Assembly (NCBI GenBank): GCA_902167985.1
Contig: CABHNZ010000026.1
Span: forward strand, 1 to 51,002
Direction of reading: 5' to 3'
DNA: 51,002 bases
DNA from: Shinella sp. UYSO24
Lineage (GTDB): Bacteria; Pseudomonadota; Alphaproteobacteria; Rhizobiales; Rhizobiaceae
The notes beneath the pieces were generated by a model. The model ran no database searches. It was given only the letters and a program-made list of their open reading frames with translations, and had not been told where the DNA came from. The position numbers were made by a program, and so were the translations under genes. Shown piece by piece: positions 16,965 through 24,573 of the stretch; position 1 is the first letter of the stretch, and each line of letters begins with the position of its first letter.

Positions 16965-17708
16965 TCATACTGCGACGAAGCCGCCATCCACCAGTAATTC
17001 TTCACCACCGACGAAGCTGCTTTCGCTTGACGCCAAAAATAGCACAGCCTTCGCAACCTCTTCGGTTTGGGCGAGCCTGCCGAACGGAATGACCTGTTTC
17101 ATCCACTCCTCCGCGCCGTCATTGGCTTTGAGATAAGTTTGCATGGCCGGGGTTAGGACCATGCCAGGTGAAACGACATTCACGCGAATCCCTCGACTTT
17201 TGAGGTCAACCGTCCATGTCCGGGCAAAGGAGCGGATTGCAGCCTTCGTTGCGCTATAAACCGAAAGGTTGGCAAAGCCCTTACTCCCTGCGCCGGAACC
17301 CGTCAGCACAATGGAGCCACCAGCAGACATCAGCGGCAGTGCCTTCTGGACGGTATAGACGGTTCCCTTGACATTGATGTCGAACACGCGGTCGAAGTGG
17401 TCATCCTGGATATCGTCGATGGATGCGGACTCGGACACGCCAGCATTGGCGTGAACCACATCGACGCGACCGTGATCCTGCATGATCTGCGAATAGAGGC
17501 GATCAAGATCAGCGGCATTACTGACATCCCCTTGAACCCCGATCACACCATGGCCGATCTCGGCAAGAGCGTCTGCAAGACGTTCAGCGTTGCGGCCTGT
17601 GATGTAAACGAAGGCACCCTCGGCGGCAAAAGCCTTAGCCGTCGCGAGACCAATACCGTCCGTTCCACCCGTGATCGCCACGACTTTTTTATCAAATCTC
17701 GTTGTCAT
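16965..17708 (-). CDS. SDR-family oxidoreductase
   Basis: An intact 248-residue classical SDR: KVVAITGGTDGIGLATAKAF (cofactor loop), HANAGVSESAS (NAG motif), SIVLTGSGAGSKG (Ser), YSATK (catalytic Tyr/Lys) and ELLVDGGFVAV at the end. I chose ATG 17708 (MTTRFDKK) because the longer start would run through the divergent operators. It reduces or oxidises an unknown carbonyl compound using NAD(P)(H). It is controlled, by position, by the TetR gene on the other strand. Confidence 0.92.
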   Translation of the reverse strand: MTTRFDKKVVAITGGTDGIGLATAKAFAAEGAFVYITGRNAERLADALAEIGHGVIGVQGDVSNAADLDRLYSQIMQDHGRVDVVHANAGVSESASIDDIQDDHFDRVFDINVKGTVYTVQKALPLMSAGGSIVLTGSGAGSKGFANLSVYSATKAAIRSFARTWTVDLKSRGIRVNVVSPGMVLTPAMQTYLKANDGAEEWMKQVIPFGRLAQTEEVAKAVLFLASSESSFVGGEELLVDGGFVAV

Positions 17709-17725
17709 TGCTATCTGCCTTACAT

Positions 17726-17767
17726 AAATGGAGGATTGCTCCATTTACCATATGGAGGCATCCTCCA
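17726..17767. promoter_or_regulatory. Tandem TetR operators
   Basis: AAATGGAG-N5-CTCCATTT (17726-17746) and TGGAGG-N3-CCTCCA (17753-17767) share the TGGAG half-site, with centres 24 bases apart. They lie between the SDR and TetR genes and so probably control both. Confidence 0.65.
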
Positions 17768-17797
17768 CTTCGCAAGCCCCGCATTGAAGGAAATGTC

Positions 17798-18367
17798 TTG
17801 ACCGATGAATCTCCATTGAGAGCCGATGCCCAGCGCAACCGAGAACGCATCCTCTCGGCTGCAGAGGAAGTGTTCGTCGAACGAGGTGCTAACGTTGCTT
17901 TGGAAGAGGTGGCGAAGCGTGCTGGAGTAGGCATCGGAACGCTTTATCGACGGTTCCCGACGCGAGAGGAGCTTTTGGCGGCTGCCTACAGCGCTCGGTT
18001 CGTAACGTTCGCGGCGACAAGTCTATCGCGGGATGTCGAGCTTGATCCCCTGAGCGCAATACGGGCCTACCTGGAGGAGTTAGTTCAGCACAGCAATGTC
18101 TATCGCGGCCTTGCGGCCTCGCTTGGAACGGTCCTAGCAGTTGGGACGCCCGGATGTGTCGCGACCAGCAATGAAGGTGCCCGACTTCTGGATCGTGCGC
18201 AGAAGGGGGGCGTGGTCAGACCCGATATCAGCTTCGACGACATCATTTGCGTGGCGATGGCGATCTCTCTGGCGACCGAAAAACAGGAATCATCGAAAGC
18301 TCGCATCGCTCATTGGTGGGGGTATTTCTGGATGGAATCGGCTTTCGTTGAATGCGGCTCCAGATGA
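17798..18367 (+). CDS. TetR-family repressor
   Basis: About 189 residues from a TTG start preceded by AAGGAAATG. Upstream in-frame codons to 17702 would cross the operators and are unlikely. The helix-turn-helix is NRERILSAAEEVFVERGANV then ALEEVAKRAGVGIGTLYRRF and PTREELLAAAY, a standard TetR pattern. The C-terminal domain is helical and would bind an inducer. It is the last rightward gene of its module; an array repeat starts seven bases after the stop. Confidence 0.88.
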   Translation: MTDESPLRADAQRNRERILSAAEEVFVERGANVALEEVAKRAGVGIGTLYRRFPTREELLAAAYSARFVTFAATSLSRDVELDPLSAIRAYLEELVQHSNVYRGLAASLGTVLAVGTPGCVATSNEGARLLDRAQKGGVVRPDISFDDIICVAMAISLATEKQESSKARIAHWWGYFWMESAFVECGSR

Positions 18368-18373
18368 CCGTCC

Positions 18374-18431
18374 ATGGCGCTTCAGCGACATGGGCGACAA
18401 CTATGTCTGTGTCGCGAAAATCCTGACTTTT
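18374..18431 (+). repeat. Array repeat, truncated copy 7
   Basis: Keeps the 5' flank (ATGGCGCTTCAGCGACATGG) and the start of the core (GTGTCGCGAAAATCCTGACT, TTTG), then stops abruptly where the leftward Lrp gene ends at 18433. It appears cut in the middle of the core palindrome. Confidence 0.75.
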
Positions 18432-18432
18432 G

Positions 18433-18912
18433 TTACAGGGGCGGCAGACGTCGTTTGACGGACGTTCCCTTGATGACGGCCGTACTGGTGACGGCGTGCT
18501 CCGAGAGGGCTTCGAGAACATCGTCCATCTGCTCAATCGAGTGCACCACGAGGCGGGCAAGGAATGGATCGTCGCCGGTGATCTTGTCGCATTCGACAAA
18601 TTCCGGCCGCTCCTGAATGAGCCGTTCGACCAAGTGGAGCTTGCCGGGCAACGGGCGGATTCGCACTATCGCCCGTATCTGGTAGCCGATGGTGCGCGTG
18701 TCCACATCGACGGTAAAGCCCCGGATGACGCCGACGGCTTCAAGCCGCCGAACGCGCTCCGAAACGCTCGGTGCTGACATGCCGACAAGGCGAGCAAGCT
18801 CGCTCATCGACAAGCGGGCATCCGAATCGAGCGCGGAGAGAAGCTGCGCGTCCGTCGCGTCCAATGTCGATTTTCCAGTTTGAAGGTTCGGATATGCTTT
18901 TGCCTTCGACAT
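18433..18912 (-). CDS. Lrp/AsnC-family regulator
   Basis: A 159-residue protein: the N-terminal helix-turn-helix LDATDAQLLSALDSDARLSM with LARLVGMSAPSVSERVRRLE, then the RAM/AsnC_trans_reg domain (RPLPGKLHLVERLIQERPEF, KITGDDPFLARLVV, EALSEHAVTSTAVI). Start ATG 18912 gives the usual family length although its ribosome site is weak. It lies divergent from an EamA transporter, the common arrangement for Lrp-controlled amino-acid exporters. Confidence 0.9.
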   Translation of the reverse strand: MSKAKAYPNLQTGKSTLDATDAQLLSALDSDARLSMSELARLVGMSAPSVSERVRRLEAVGVIRGFTVDVDTRTIGYQIRAIVRIRPLPGKLHLVERLIQERPEFVECDKITGDDPFLARLVVHSIEQMDDVLEALSEHAVTSTAVIKGTSVKRRLPPL

Positions 18913-18997
18913 GATGGGAAAGATATCGGACCACCCCTCGCCATTCCATATAAATTTGGAAGACCGCTTTGCATAATGGCCCCAAAAGGGGAAAATT

Positions 18998-19933
18998 ATG
19001 CTGCTTGGGATCATTGCCGGCCTCACCACTTGCGCTCTGTGGGGACTGACCTTCGTCGCCCCGCGTGTCGTCGCGCCGTTCACGGCATGGGATTTGACGA
19101 TTGCCCGCTATGGCATATTCGGCCTAGCTTGCCTGCTGTTGATGGCCGATCGACGGTTCCGGCCCATCGGCATGGACCGCTCGCGGCTGCTGATCGGGTT
19201 GCTGCTCGGCGGAGCAGGATATGTCGGCTACTTCATCAGCGTGGCCTTTGCTGTCCAGCTCGCCGGTGCGGCCGTTCCGCCTGTCATCATTGGCACCATG
19301 CCGGTGTTTCTGACGATCATCGCCAATTTTCGGGACCGCTCCGCACCCTGGAAGGCTCTCGTGCTGCCTTTAGCGCTGATCGCGATCGGCGTAGCGATCG
19401 TGAACGCGGCGACGGTCCGCGCAGCCAACGTTGGGGATACAGTGCCAATCTTACTCGGCGTTCTCGCCAGCTCGGCGGCGCTGGCGATCTGGATCGCCTA
19501 TGGTCTGGCGAATGCGGCCGTCATGCGGTCAGCGAACGCGCCGGATGGCCTGCAATGGACAGGGTTGCAAGGCGTTGGCGCGGCGATCGGAAGCCTACTC
19601 CTGTTGCCTCTGCCCTCATTCGATCTCGCGGGTACGGCATCTGCTCCGGAAACCTTCCGCTTTGTCGCATGGGCGTTGGTGATGGGGCTGGCCGGCTCGT
19701 GGTTCGCCACCTGGTGCTGGGTGATCGCTTCCCGTCGCCTGCCGCTCGCACTCGCAGCCCAGCTAATCGTTGCTGAAACGGTCTTCGGCCTCGCCTATGG
19801 CTTCATGTTCGAGGCTCGGTTTCCAACTTCCGCCGAGGCGATCGGAGCGACAATGCAGTTCGCCGGCGTCTGCTCCGCCATTGCGGTTTTCACCAAGCCC
19901 ACGAAGTCGGTCGAAGTGCCGCAGCAATCCTGA
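18998..19933 (+). CDS. EamA/DMT-family transporter
   Basis: An intact 311-residue membrane protein with about ten hydrophobic helices: MLLGIIAGLTTCALWGLTFV, LLIGLLLGGAGYVGYFISVA and WALVMGLAGSWFATWCWVIA. The ribosome site is AAGGGGAAAATT. It probably exports amino acids or related metabolites under the divergent Lrp regulator. The stop codon TGA lies inside the degenerate array repeat beginning at 19927. Confidence 0.9.
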   Translation: MLLGIIAGLTTCALWGLTFVAPRVVAPFTAWDLTIARYGIFGLACLLLMADRRFRPIGMDRSRLLIGLLLGGAGYVGYFISVAFAVQLAGAAVPPVIIGTMPVFLTIIANFRDRSAPWKALVLPLALIAIGVAIVNAATVRAANVGDTVPILLGVLASSAALAIWIAYGLANAAVMRSANAPDGLQWTGLQGVGAAIGSLLLLPLPSFDLAGTASAPETFRFVAWALVMGLAGSWFATWCWVIASRRLPLALAAQLIVAETVFGLAYGFMFEARFPTSAEAIGATMQFAGVCSAIAVFTKPTKSVEVPQQS

Positions 19934-19961
19934 CATTTGTAGTCGCTCTTGCAAAAACCGG
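19927..19961 (+). repeat. Array repeat, degenerate copy 8
   Basis: AATCCTGACATTTGTAGTCG followed by CTCTTGCAAAAACCGG resembles the start and palindrome of the other copies with small insertions. It occupies the expected junction between the Lrp module and the trpS module. The similarity is modest and could be tested by alignment. Confidence 0.4.
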
Positions 19962-19985
19962 CCTTGTTATGGCAATTGAATGGAC

Positions 19986-20036
19986 ATGATCGACTTGGCC
20001 AACAACTGCCGTAATATCTGGTGGCGCTCCTTCTAG
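19986..20036 (+). CDS. Trp-codon leader peptide (attenuator)
   Basis: A 16-codon frame, MIDLANNCRNIWWRSF, with two adjacent Trp codons near its end, located 109 bases before the tryptophanyl-tRNA synthetase gene. A preceding tiny frame MAIEWT (19969-19989, also containing Trp) ends in a four-base ATGA overlap with its start, suggesting coupled translation. No strong Shine-Dalgarno is visible. The Trp codons sit beside the first arm of a stem-loop series, the classic arrangement for sensing charged tRNA-Trp by ribosome stalling. Confidence 0.65.
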   Translation: MIDLANNCRNIWWRSF

Positions 20037-20088
20037 GAGCGGCAGTCGTCATCTTGCGTTTGACCCTTGCCGCCGTATCGCGGCAAGG
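20026..20088 (+). promoter_or_regulatory. Attenuator stem-loops before trpS
   Basis: Four segments alternate. Segment 1 CGCTCC lies inside the leader peptide and pairs with segment 2 GGAGCG. Segment 2 also contains GCGGCA (20039-20044), which can pair with TGCCGC in segment 3. Segment 3, CCTTGCCGC (20065-20073), pairs perfectly with segment 4, GCGGCAAGG (20080-20088). Ribosome stalling at the Trp codons would free segment 2 to pair with 3 and break the 3:4 hairpin. No T-run follows segment 4, so the output may be translational or Rho-assisted. Confidence 0.6.
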
Positions 20089-20123
20089 CATGGAAAACTC
20101 CTATCATTGTTCCGATCGCGGCG

Positions 20124-20139
20124 GCTCCCTTCACGGAGC
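20124..20139 (+). promoter_or_regulatory. Hairpin covering the trpS ribosome-binding site
   Basis: GCTCC (20124-20128) pairs with GGAGC (20135-20139), hiding the GGAG that precedes ATG 20145. This could make translation of the synthetase conditional, in line with the attenuator upstream. Confidence 0.45.
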
Positions 20140-20144
20140 ATGTT

Positions 20145-21160
20145 ATGTCCAATTCGGACGTTGAAAAGTCGATTATTCTTACTGGCGACCGCACCACCGG
20201 CCCTCTTCACCTCGGCCATTATGCTGGGTCTCTGAACAGCCGGATCAAGCTGCAACACACGCATCGGCAGTTCCTGCTTCTCGCGGACACGCAGGCGTTA
20301 ACCGACAATGCACACGATCCGGACAAGGTGCGGCGAAACGTGCTCGAAGTCGCTTTCGACTATCTCGCTGTGGGGATCGACCCCGATCCGACGACGATCT
20401 GCGTCCAGTCGGCATTGCCTGCCTTGGTGGAGTTGACGATGCTCTACATGAACTTCGTCACCGTCGCTCGGCTCGAACGGAACCCCACCATCAAGACCGA
20501 AATTCAGCTTCGGGGCTTCGAGCGCGACGTTCCGGCAGGGTTTCTCTGCTATCCGGTTTCGCAGGCCGCCGATATTACGGCCTTCAAGGCGCGCCTCGTT
20601 CCGGTCGGCGAGGACCAGGCACCTCTTATCGAGCAGACAAATGAGATCGTCCGCCGCATCAATCGGCAGATTGGCCATGATCTTTTTCCCGAAGCCGAGG
20701 CGATGATTTCAAAGGTTGGCCGTTTGCCGGGGATCGACGGCAAGGCCAAGATGAACAAGTCTCTTGGCAACGCCATCCGTCTTTCTGCCTCCGCTGACGA
20801 CATCCGGTCCGCCGTGCGTCAGATGTATACCGATCCAAACCATCTCCGTGCTTCCGATCCCGGCACGGTCGAGGGCAATGTCGTGTTCACTTATCTGGAT
20901 GCTTTCTGCGATGATCTGCCCTTTGTCGAAGACCTGAAGGAGCGCTATCGCAAGGCGGGCTTGGCGATATGATGGTAAAGGGCCATCTGGAAGATGTTCT
21001 TCAAAGCTTGGTTGCGCCGATCCGACAACGTCGAAAAGAAGTTGCTTCCGATCCAGCCTTCGTCCTGAATGTGCTGGCGGAAGGGACGCGACAAGCGCGG
21101 GAGAGAACACAGCGGACACTCGACGAGGTGAAAACTGCCCTTGGTCTCTTTGCCTTCTGA
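20145..21160 (+). pseudogene. trpS: Auxiliary tryptophanyl-tRNA synthetase, frameshifted near C-terminus
   Basis: A class I synthetase of about 338 residues when repaired. It shows the HIGH-type motif in GPLHLGHYAGSL, the KMSKS-type motif as KAKMNKSLGN, and the family C-terminus VKGHLEDVLQSLVAPIRQRR. The frame breaks near 20965 (KAGLGDMMVK needs one more G), splitting off the last ~63 residues. The opening SIILTGDRTTG and ADTQALTDN differ from the housekeeping alphaproteobacterial enzyme and match an alternative TrpRS branch; Gln50 stands where well-studied enzymes have a His near the active site. It is probably a second, tryptophan- or inhibitor-responsive copy, charging tRNA-Trp when the main enzyme is limiting. 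Confidence 0.85.
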
Positions 21161-21164
21161 ATTT

Positions 21165-21214
21165 TCGCAAAAGTCGGTCGCGAAACTTTGACTTTTGCGA
21201 GTGAATTTCGCGAC
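21165..21214. repeat. Interlocked inverted repeats beside right recombinase
   Basis: Two perfect inverted repeats overlap: TCGCAAAAGTC (21165-21175) with GACTTTTGCGA (21190-21200), and GTCGCGAAA (21177-21185) with TTTCGCGAC (21206-21214). Both use the TTTTGCGAC-type words found at the ends of the array repeats. The site lies just after trpS and about 270 bases before the recombinase. No gene is seen in 21161-21487. Confidence 0.65.
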
Positions 21215-21487
21215 AAAAATTCCCTAGATTTTTCAACGCTGTCGATTTTGCTGCAAATGTTAGGCATATCGCACCCGTATGCTCACGACTGCAACTGTCT
21301 AAAAAAGTCCCATCGGCGATCTGCGCCGTCTCTACTCTTGGACGCGTCCCCTCAAAAGCATAATCGGTCTTTTTGCTCATTATAGAGAAATGCCCCAAAT
21401 TTCGCCCAAAACACCGAAAATCACGGCGACGAGACCTTAGCGCCGTCCCTCGGCACGGCGTCTGACCGTGATGTTTCCGCGGCGGAG

Positions 21488-22398
21488 GTGTCGGGCGACA
21501 GCCCCGTCCCTTCTCTCGTTGGCCAGGGCCGGACACCCGCTCATCCTATCAGTCTTGCCGACCGCGCCCGCGGCTATGTCGAGGCGGCCAGCTCCGCCAA
21601 CACGCGCAAGGCCTATGCCGCCGACTGGAAGCATTTTTCGGCATGGTACCGGCGCTCCAATCGGCCCTCCCCCCACATCCGCAGACCGTCGGGCTTTATA
21701 TCACCGCCTGCGCATCAGGTGCGGCCGAGCGGGCGATGAAGGCGAATTCAGTCTCAACTATCGAAAGGCGTCTTTCGTCGCTGTCGTGGAACTATGCCGA
21801 GCGCGGATTGACGCTCGATCGCGGCACGCTACGCGGCCTTCGCGATCGTGCAATGCTGCTCATCGGTTATGCCGGAGGCTTGCGGCGATCGGAGATCGTT
21901 GGCCTTGATGTGAAAGCCGATCAGACGGAAGACGGTCGGGGTTGGATCGAGATCCTCGATCAGGGCATGCTCGTCACTCTGCGCGGCAAGACCGGATGGC
22001 GAGAGGTCGAGGTCGGCCGCGGTTCCTCCGACGCCACCTGCCCGGTCGCGGCCGTCGAGACCTGGATCAAGTTCGCCAGACTGGCGCATGGCCTCCTCTT
22101 GCGCCGCGTCACAGGACAGGGCAAGGCGGTTGGATCCGAGCGATTGAATGACAAGGAGGTGGCTCGACTTGTGAAACGATCGGCGACGGCTGCTGGCGTT
22201 CGCGGTGATCTCAGCGAAATCGAACGCCGCTTCAAGTTCTCCGGCCATTCCCTTCGCGCGGGCTTGGCCTCTTCCGCTGAAGTCGACGAGCGTTACGGAC
22301 AGAAACAGCTCGGTCATGTATCGGCGGAGATGACCCGTCGGTATCAGCGGCGGCGTGATCGTTTCCGGGTAAATTTGACCAAGGCGGTAGGCTTGTGA
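21488..22398 (+). pseudogene. Tyrosine recombinase, frameshifted and internally deleted
   Basis: The N-terminal core-binding domain (RARGYVEAASSANTRKAYAA, DWKHFSAWYRR) breaks near 21670 in a C-run and continues as PPHPQTVGLYITACASG. The catalytic domain keeps all expected residues: Arg in GGLRRSEIVGL, Lys in LRGKTGW, HxxR in SGHSLRAGL, QLGH, and the nucleophile in MTRRYQRRRDRF. Compared with family members as I recall them, about 45 residues are missing between RGLTLDR and GTLRGLRD, at a repeated DR, so it is probably inactive. Starts at GTG 21488. Confidence 0.82.
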
Positions 22399-22914
22399 CA
22401 GCGATCCGCGGAAACTAACGGTGTCCCTAATCCTTCACCTACGTTGAAGTAGGGCTTGTCGCCTTCCCTCCCGGGTTAGGTCACATCGATATTCTCAAGC
22501 AGATGCTGATCAGCGAGCGAATATCGTCGCGCATTTCACTTTGAAAGCACCATCTTGTCATAAGTCGCATCATTGCTGCCCATATGATCGATCGAGAGGC
22601 TGATCCACTTCATCATAATGGAAGTGTTGATATAGAATGAACCGCCCTTCGGATGGCATCCCGCAAATCGATATCCCGTCAAGAAACGGCGCCGATGCCC
22701 ATAGATAAGGCGGCATGCGCTTTAATAAAGCAAAATGATTTTTAATCATGTTGCTTTATGATAACTACATAATTTGCTCTCGGTTCAATCAAATCATGCA
22801 CTTATGCCGCTTTCCGGCGGGTTTACGCTCGTTTAAAGAACTTGGCACGAAACTTGATTTTCAGTAATGTGAACTGATCGAAGGTCGATCAGCCTTATCG
22901 ACATGGGGAACACG
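22399..22914. other. Non-coding gap with operator-like hairpin
   Basis: No convincing gene in about 516 bases. The notable element is an AT-rich dyad at 22725-22759: ATAAAGCA..ATGATT mirrored by AATCAT..TGCTTTAT. It lies about 155 bases before the transport operon and may be a regulator site or a hairpin for upstream transcription. The base composition here is lower in GC than the flanks. Confidence 0.5.
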
Positions 22915-24573
22915 ATGCCGATCATTCCTGACGATCTCCTTACCTTATCGCGCCGTTCACTTCTGAGGACGGCGGGCGCTGCCAGTGCCTTCGCTCTTAC
23001 CACGTCGCTGGGGGGGCGGCATGCCTTTGCCGCCGACCGCTCCAAGACGCTTGCCATCGCCGCTCCAGCGACACCGCTCAGCCTCGACGTCGAAAACTCG
23101 CTATCGCTCGGCACGATCGACACGGTCGGCGCTTTCTACGACTATCTCATCGGCTTCAATACGATCCCGGATCCGGCCGTTCCCGGTGTGTTGCGCGAAG
23201 ACCTGAAGCCGGACGCCTCAAAGCCAGGCGGCTACAATCTCAAAGGCATGCTGGCGGAAAGCTGGGAGTTCGCGCCCGACGGCAAGTCGGTGCGCTTCGT
23301 GCTGCGCAAGGGCGTCCTTTCCAACTGGGGCAATCCGCTGACTGCCCATGATGTCAAGTACACGTTCGACCGCAAGTTCGAGGTCAAGGGTGCCGGTGCC
23401 TTCATGACCTTCGTCATGGGCCTGCCGACCAAGGACGCGGTGGTGGTCGAGGACGAGCATACCGTCTCCTTCCGTCTGGAAAAGCCGAACCCGATCCTGA
23501 TGATCGTCTGCGGCCACCTTGCCAATCCGATCTTCGACTCCAAGAAGTGCAAAGAAATGGCGACTACCGACGATCCGTGGGCCAAGAAGTTCCTCGACAC
23601 GCACGTCGCCGGTTTCGGTCCTTACGACCTGAAGGAAATGACCCGCGGTCAACAGATGATCGCCACGGCCCGCAAGGACTATTATGGCGAGAAGCCTTTC
23701 TTCGAAACGGTGATCTTCCGCGAAGTGCCGGCCTCGGCCACCCGCCTTCAGCTTCTACAGGGCGGCGCAGTCGATATCGCCCAGAACCTCGCCCCAACCG
23801 AGATGAAGAGCCTCGCCGCCAGTGCCAAGGCCAAGGTGACCTCCATCGAGGCAAGCCAGATGCTGTGGGTGGAACTCAACACCGCCTTCAAGCCGCTCGA
23901 CGACATCAAGGTTCGCCAGGCGCTCAATTACGCCATGCCGAAGGACGAGGTGGTAAAGTCCGTCCTGCAGGGTTACGGCAAGAAGATGAAGAGCTTCATG
24001 CCGGACTTTTATCCAGGCGCGACCGACAGATTCTACGATTATGACTTCGATATCGACAAGGCGAAGGCACTTTTGGCCGAAGCCGGGTTCAAGGACGGCT
24101 TTTCGACAGTGCTTGCCTATAACGCCGGCGATCCGGTCGAGGAGCCGATTGCAATCCTCTACCAGACCGCTCTGAAAAAGATCGGGGTTACGGTCGAATT
24201 GAAGAAGCTGCCCGCGGGCACATTCTTTGACAGCCTGACGAAGCGCACCGAGCCGATGATCTTCAATCTGGATGCTCCATGGACGCCGGATCCGGGCTTC
24301 GCCCTCAACCTCTATTTCCAGTCGGGCTCGTTCATCGATTTCTCCAACTACAAGAATGCCGAGGTCGACAAGCTGATCGGTACCTCGCTGTCGACGCTGG
24401 TGGAAAAGGACCGGCTCGCGGCGACCGAAGCCGCACAGAAGATCATCAACGCGGAAGCCCCCTGGGCGCTGATCGCCAATCCCGGTTTCCACCTCGCCCA
24501 CGGCAAGGATGTCGGCGGCATCGTCTACTACACCTCCAACCGCCTGAGCTTCCAGGATTACAAGCGTGTCTGA
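22915..24573 (+). CDS. ABC importer substrate-binding protein (peptide/opine family, SBP_bac_5)
   Basis: A 552-residue periplasmic binding protein. The N-terminus has a twin-arginine signal, LSRRSLLRTAGAASAFALTT, with a likely cleavage after HAFA. The mature part shows the family-5 pattern: ESWEFAPDGKSVRFVLRKGV, LTAHDVKYTFDR, KPLDDIKVRQALNYAMPKDE, and a C-terminal ALIANPGFHLA. It binds peptides, opines or other small amides in the periplasm. ATG 22915 has GGGGAA upstream, better than the ATG at 22903. First gene of a long rightward operon whose next start overlaps its stop. Confidence 0.9.
   Translation: MPIIPDDLLTLSRRSLLRTAGAASAFALTTSLGGRHAFAADRSKTLAIAAPATPLSLDVENSLSLGTIDTVGAFYDYLIGFNTIPDPAVPGVLREDLKPDASKPGGYNLKGMLAESWEFAPDGKSVRFVLRKGVLSNWGNPLTAHDVKYTFDRKFEVKGAGAFMTFVMGLPTKDAVVVEDEHTVSFRLEKPNPILMIVCGHLANPIFDSKKCKEMATTDDPWAKKFLDTHVAGFGPYDLKEMTRGQQMIATARKDYYGEKPFFETVIFREVPASATRLQLLQGGAVDIAQNLAPTEMKSLAASAKAKVTSIEASQMLWVELNTAFKPLDDIKVRQALNYAMPKDEVVKSVLQGYGKKMKSFMPDFYPGATDRFYDYDFDIDKAKALLAEAGFKDGFSTVLAYNAGDPVEEPIAILYQTALKKIGVTVELKKLPAGTFFDSLTKRTEPMIFNLDAPWTPDPGFALNLYFQSGSFIDFSNYKNAEVDKLIGTSLSTLVEKDRLAATEAAQKIINAEAPWALIANPGFHLAHGKDVGGIVYYTSNRLSFQDYKRV

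Noticed and set aside
4144..21214. Classical integron with attC sites
   Set aside because: No integrase with the integron-specific insert was recognised, cassettes contain divergent promoters and regulators, and the repeats lack the usual attC boxes.
22399..22914. Hidden gene in the gap before the transport operon
   Set aside because: All frames have frequent stops and no ribosome site with a plausible product; only an AT-rich dyad stands out.
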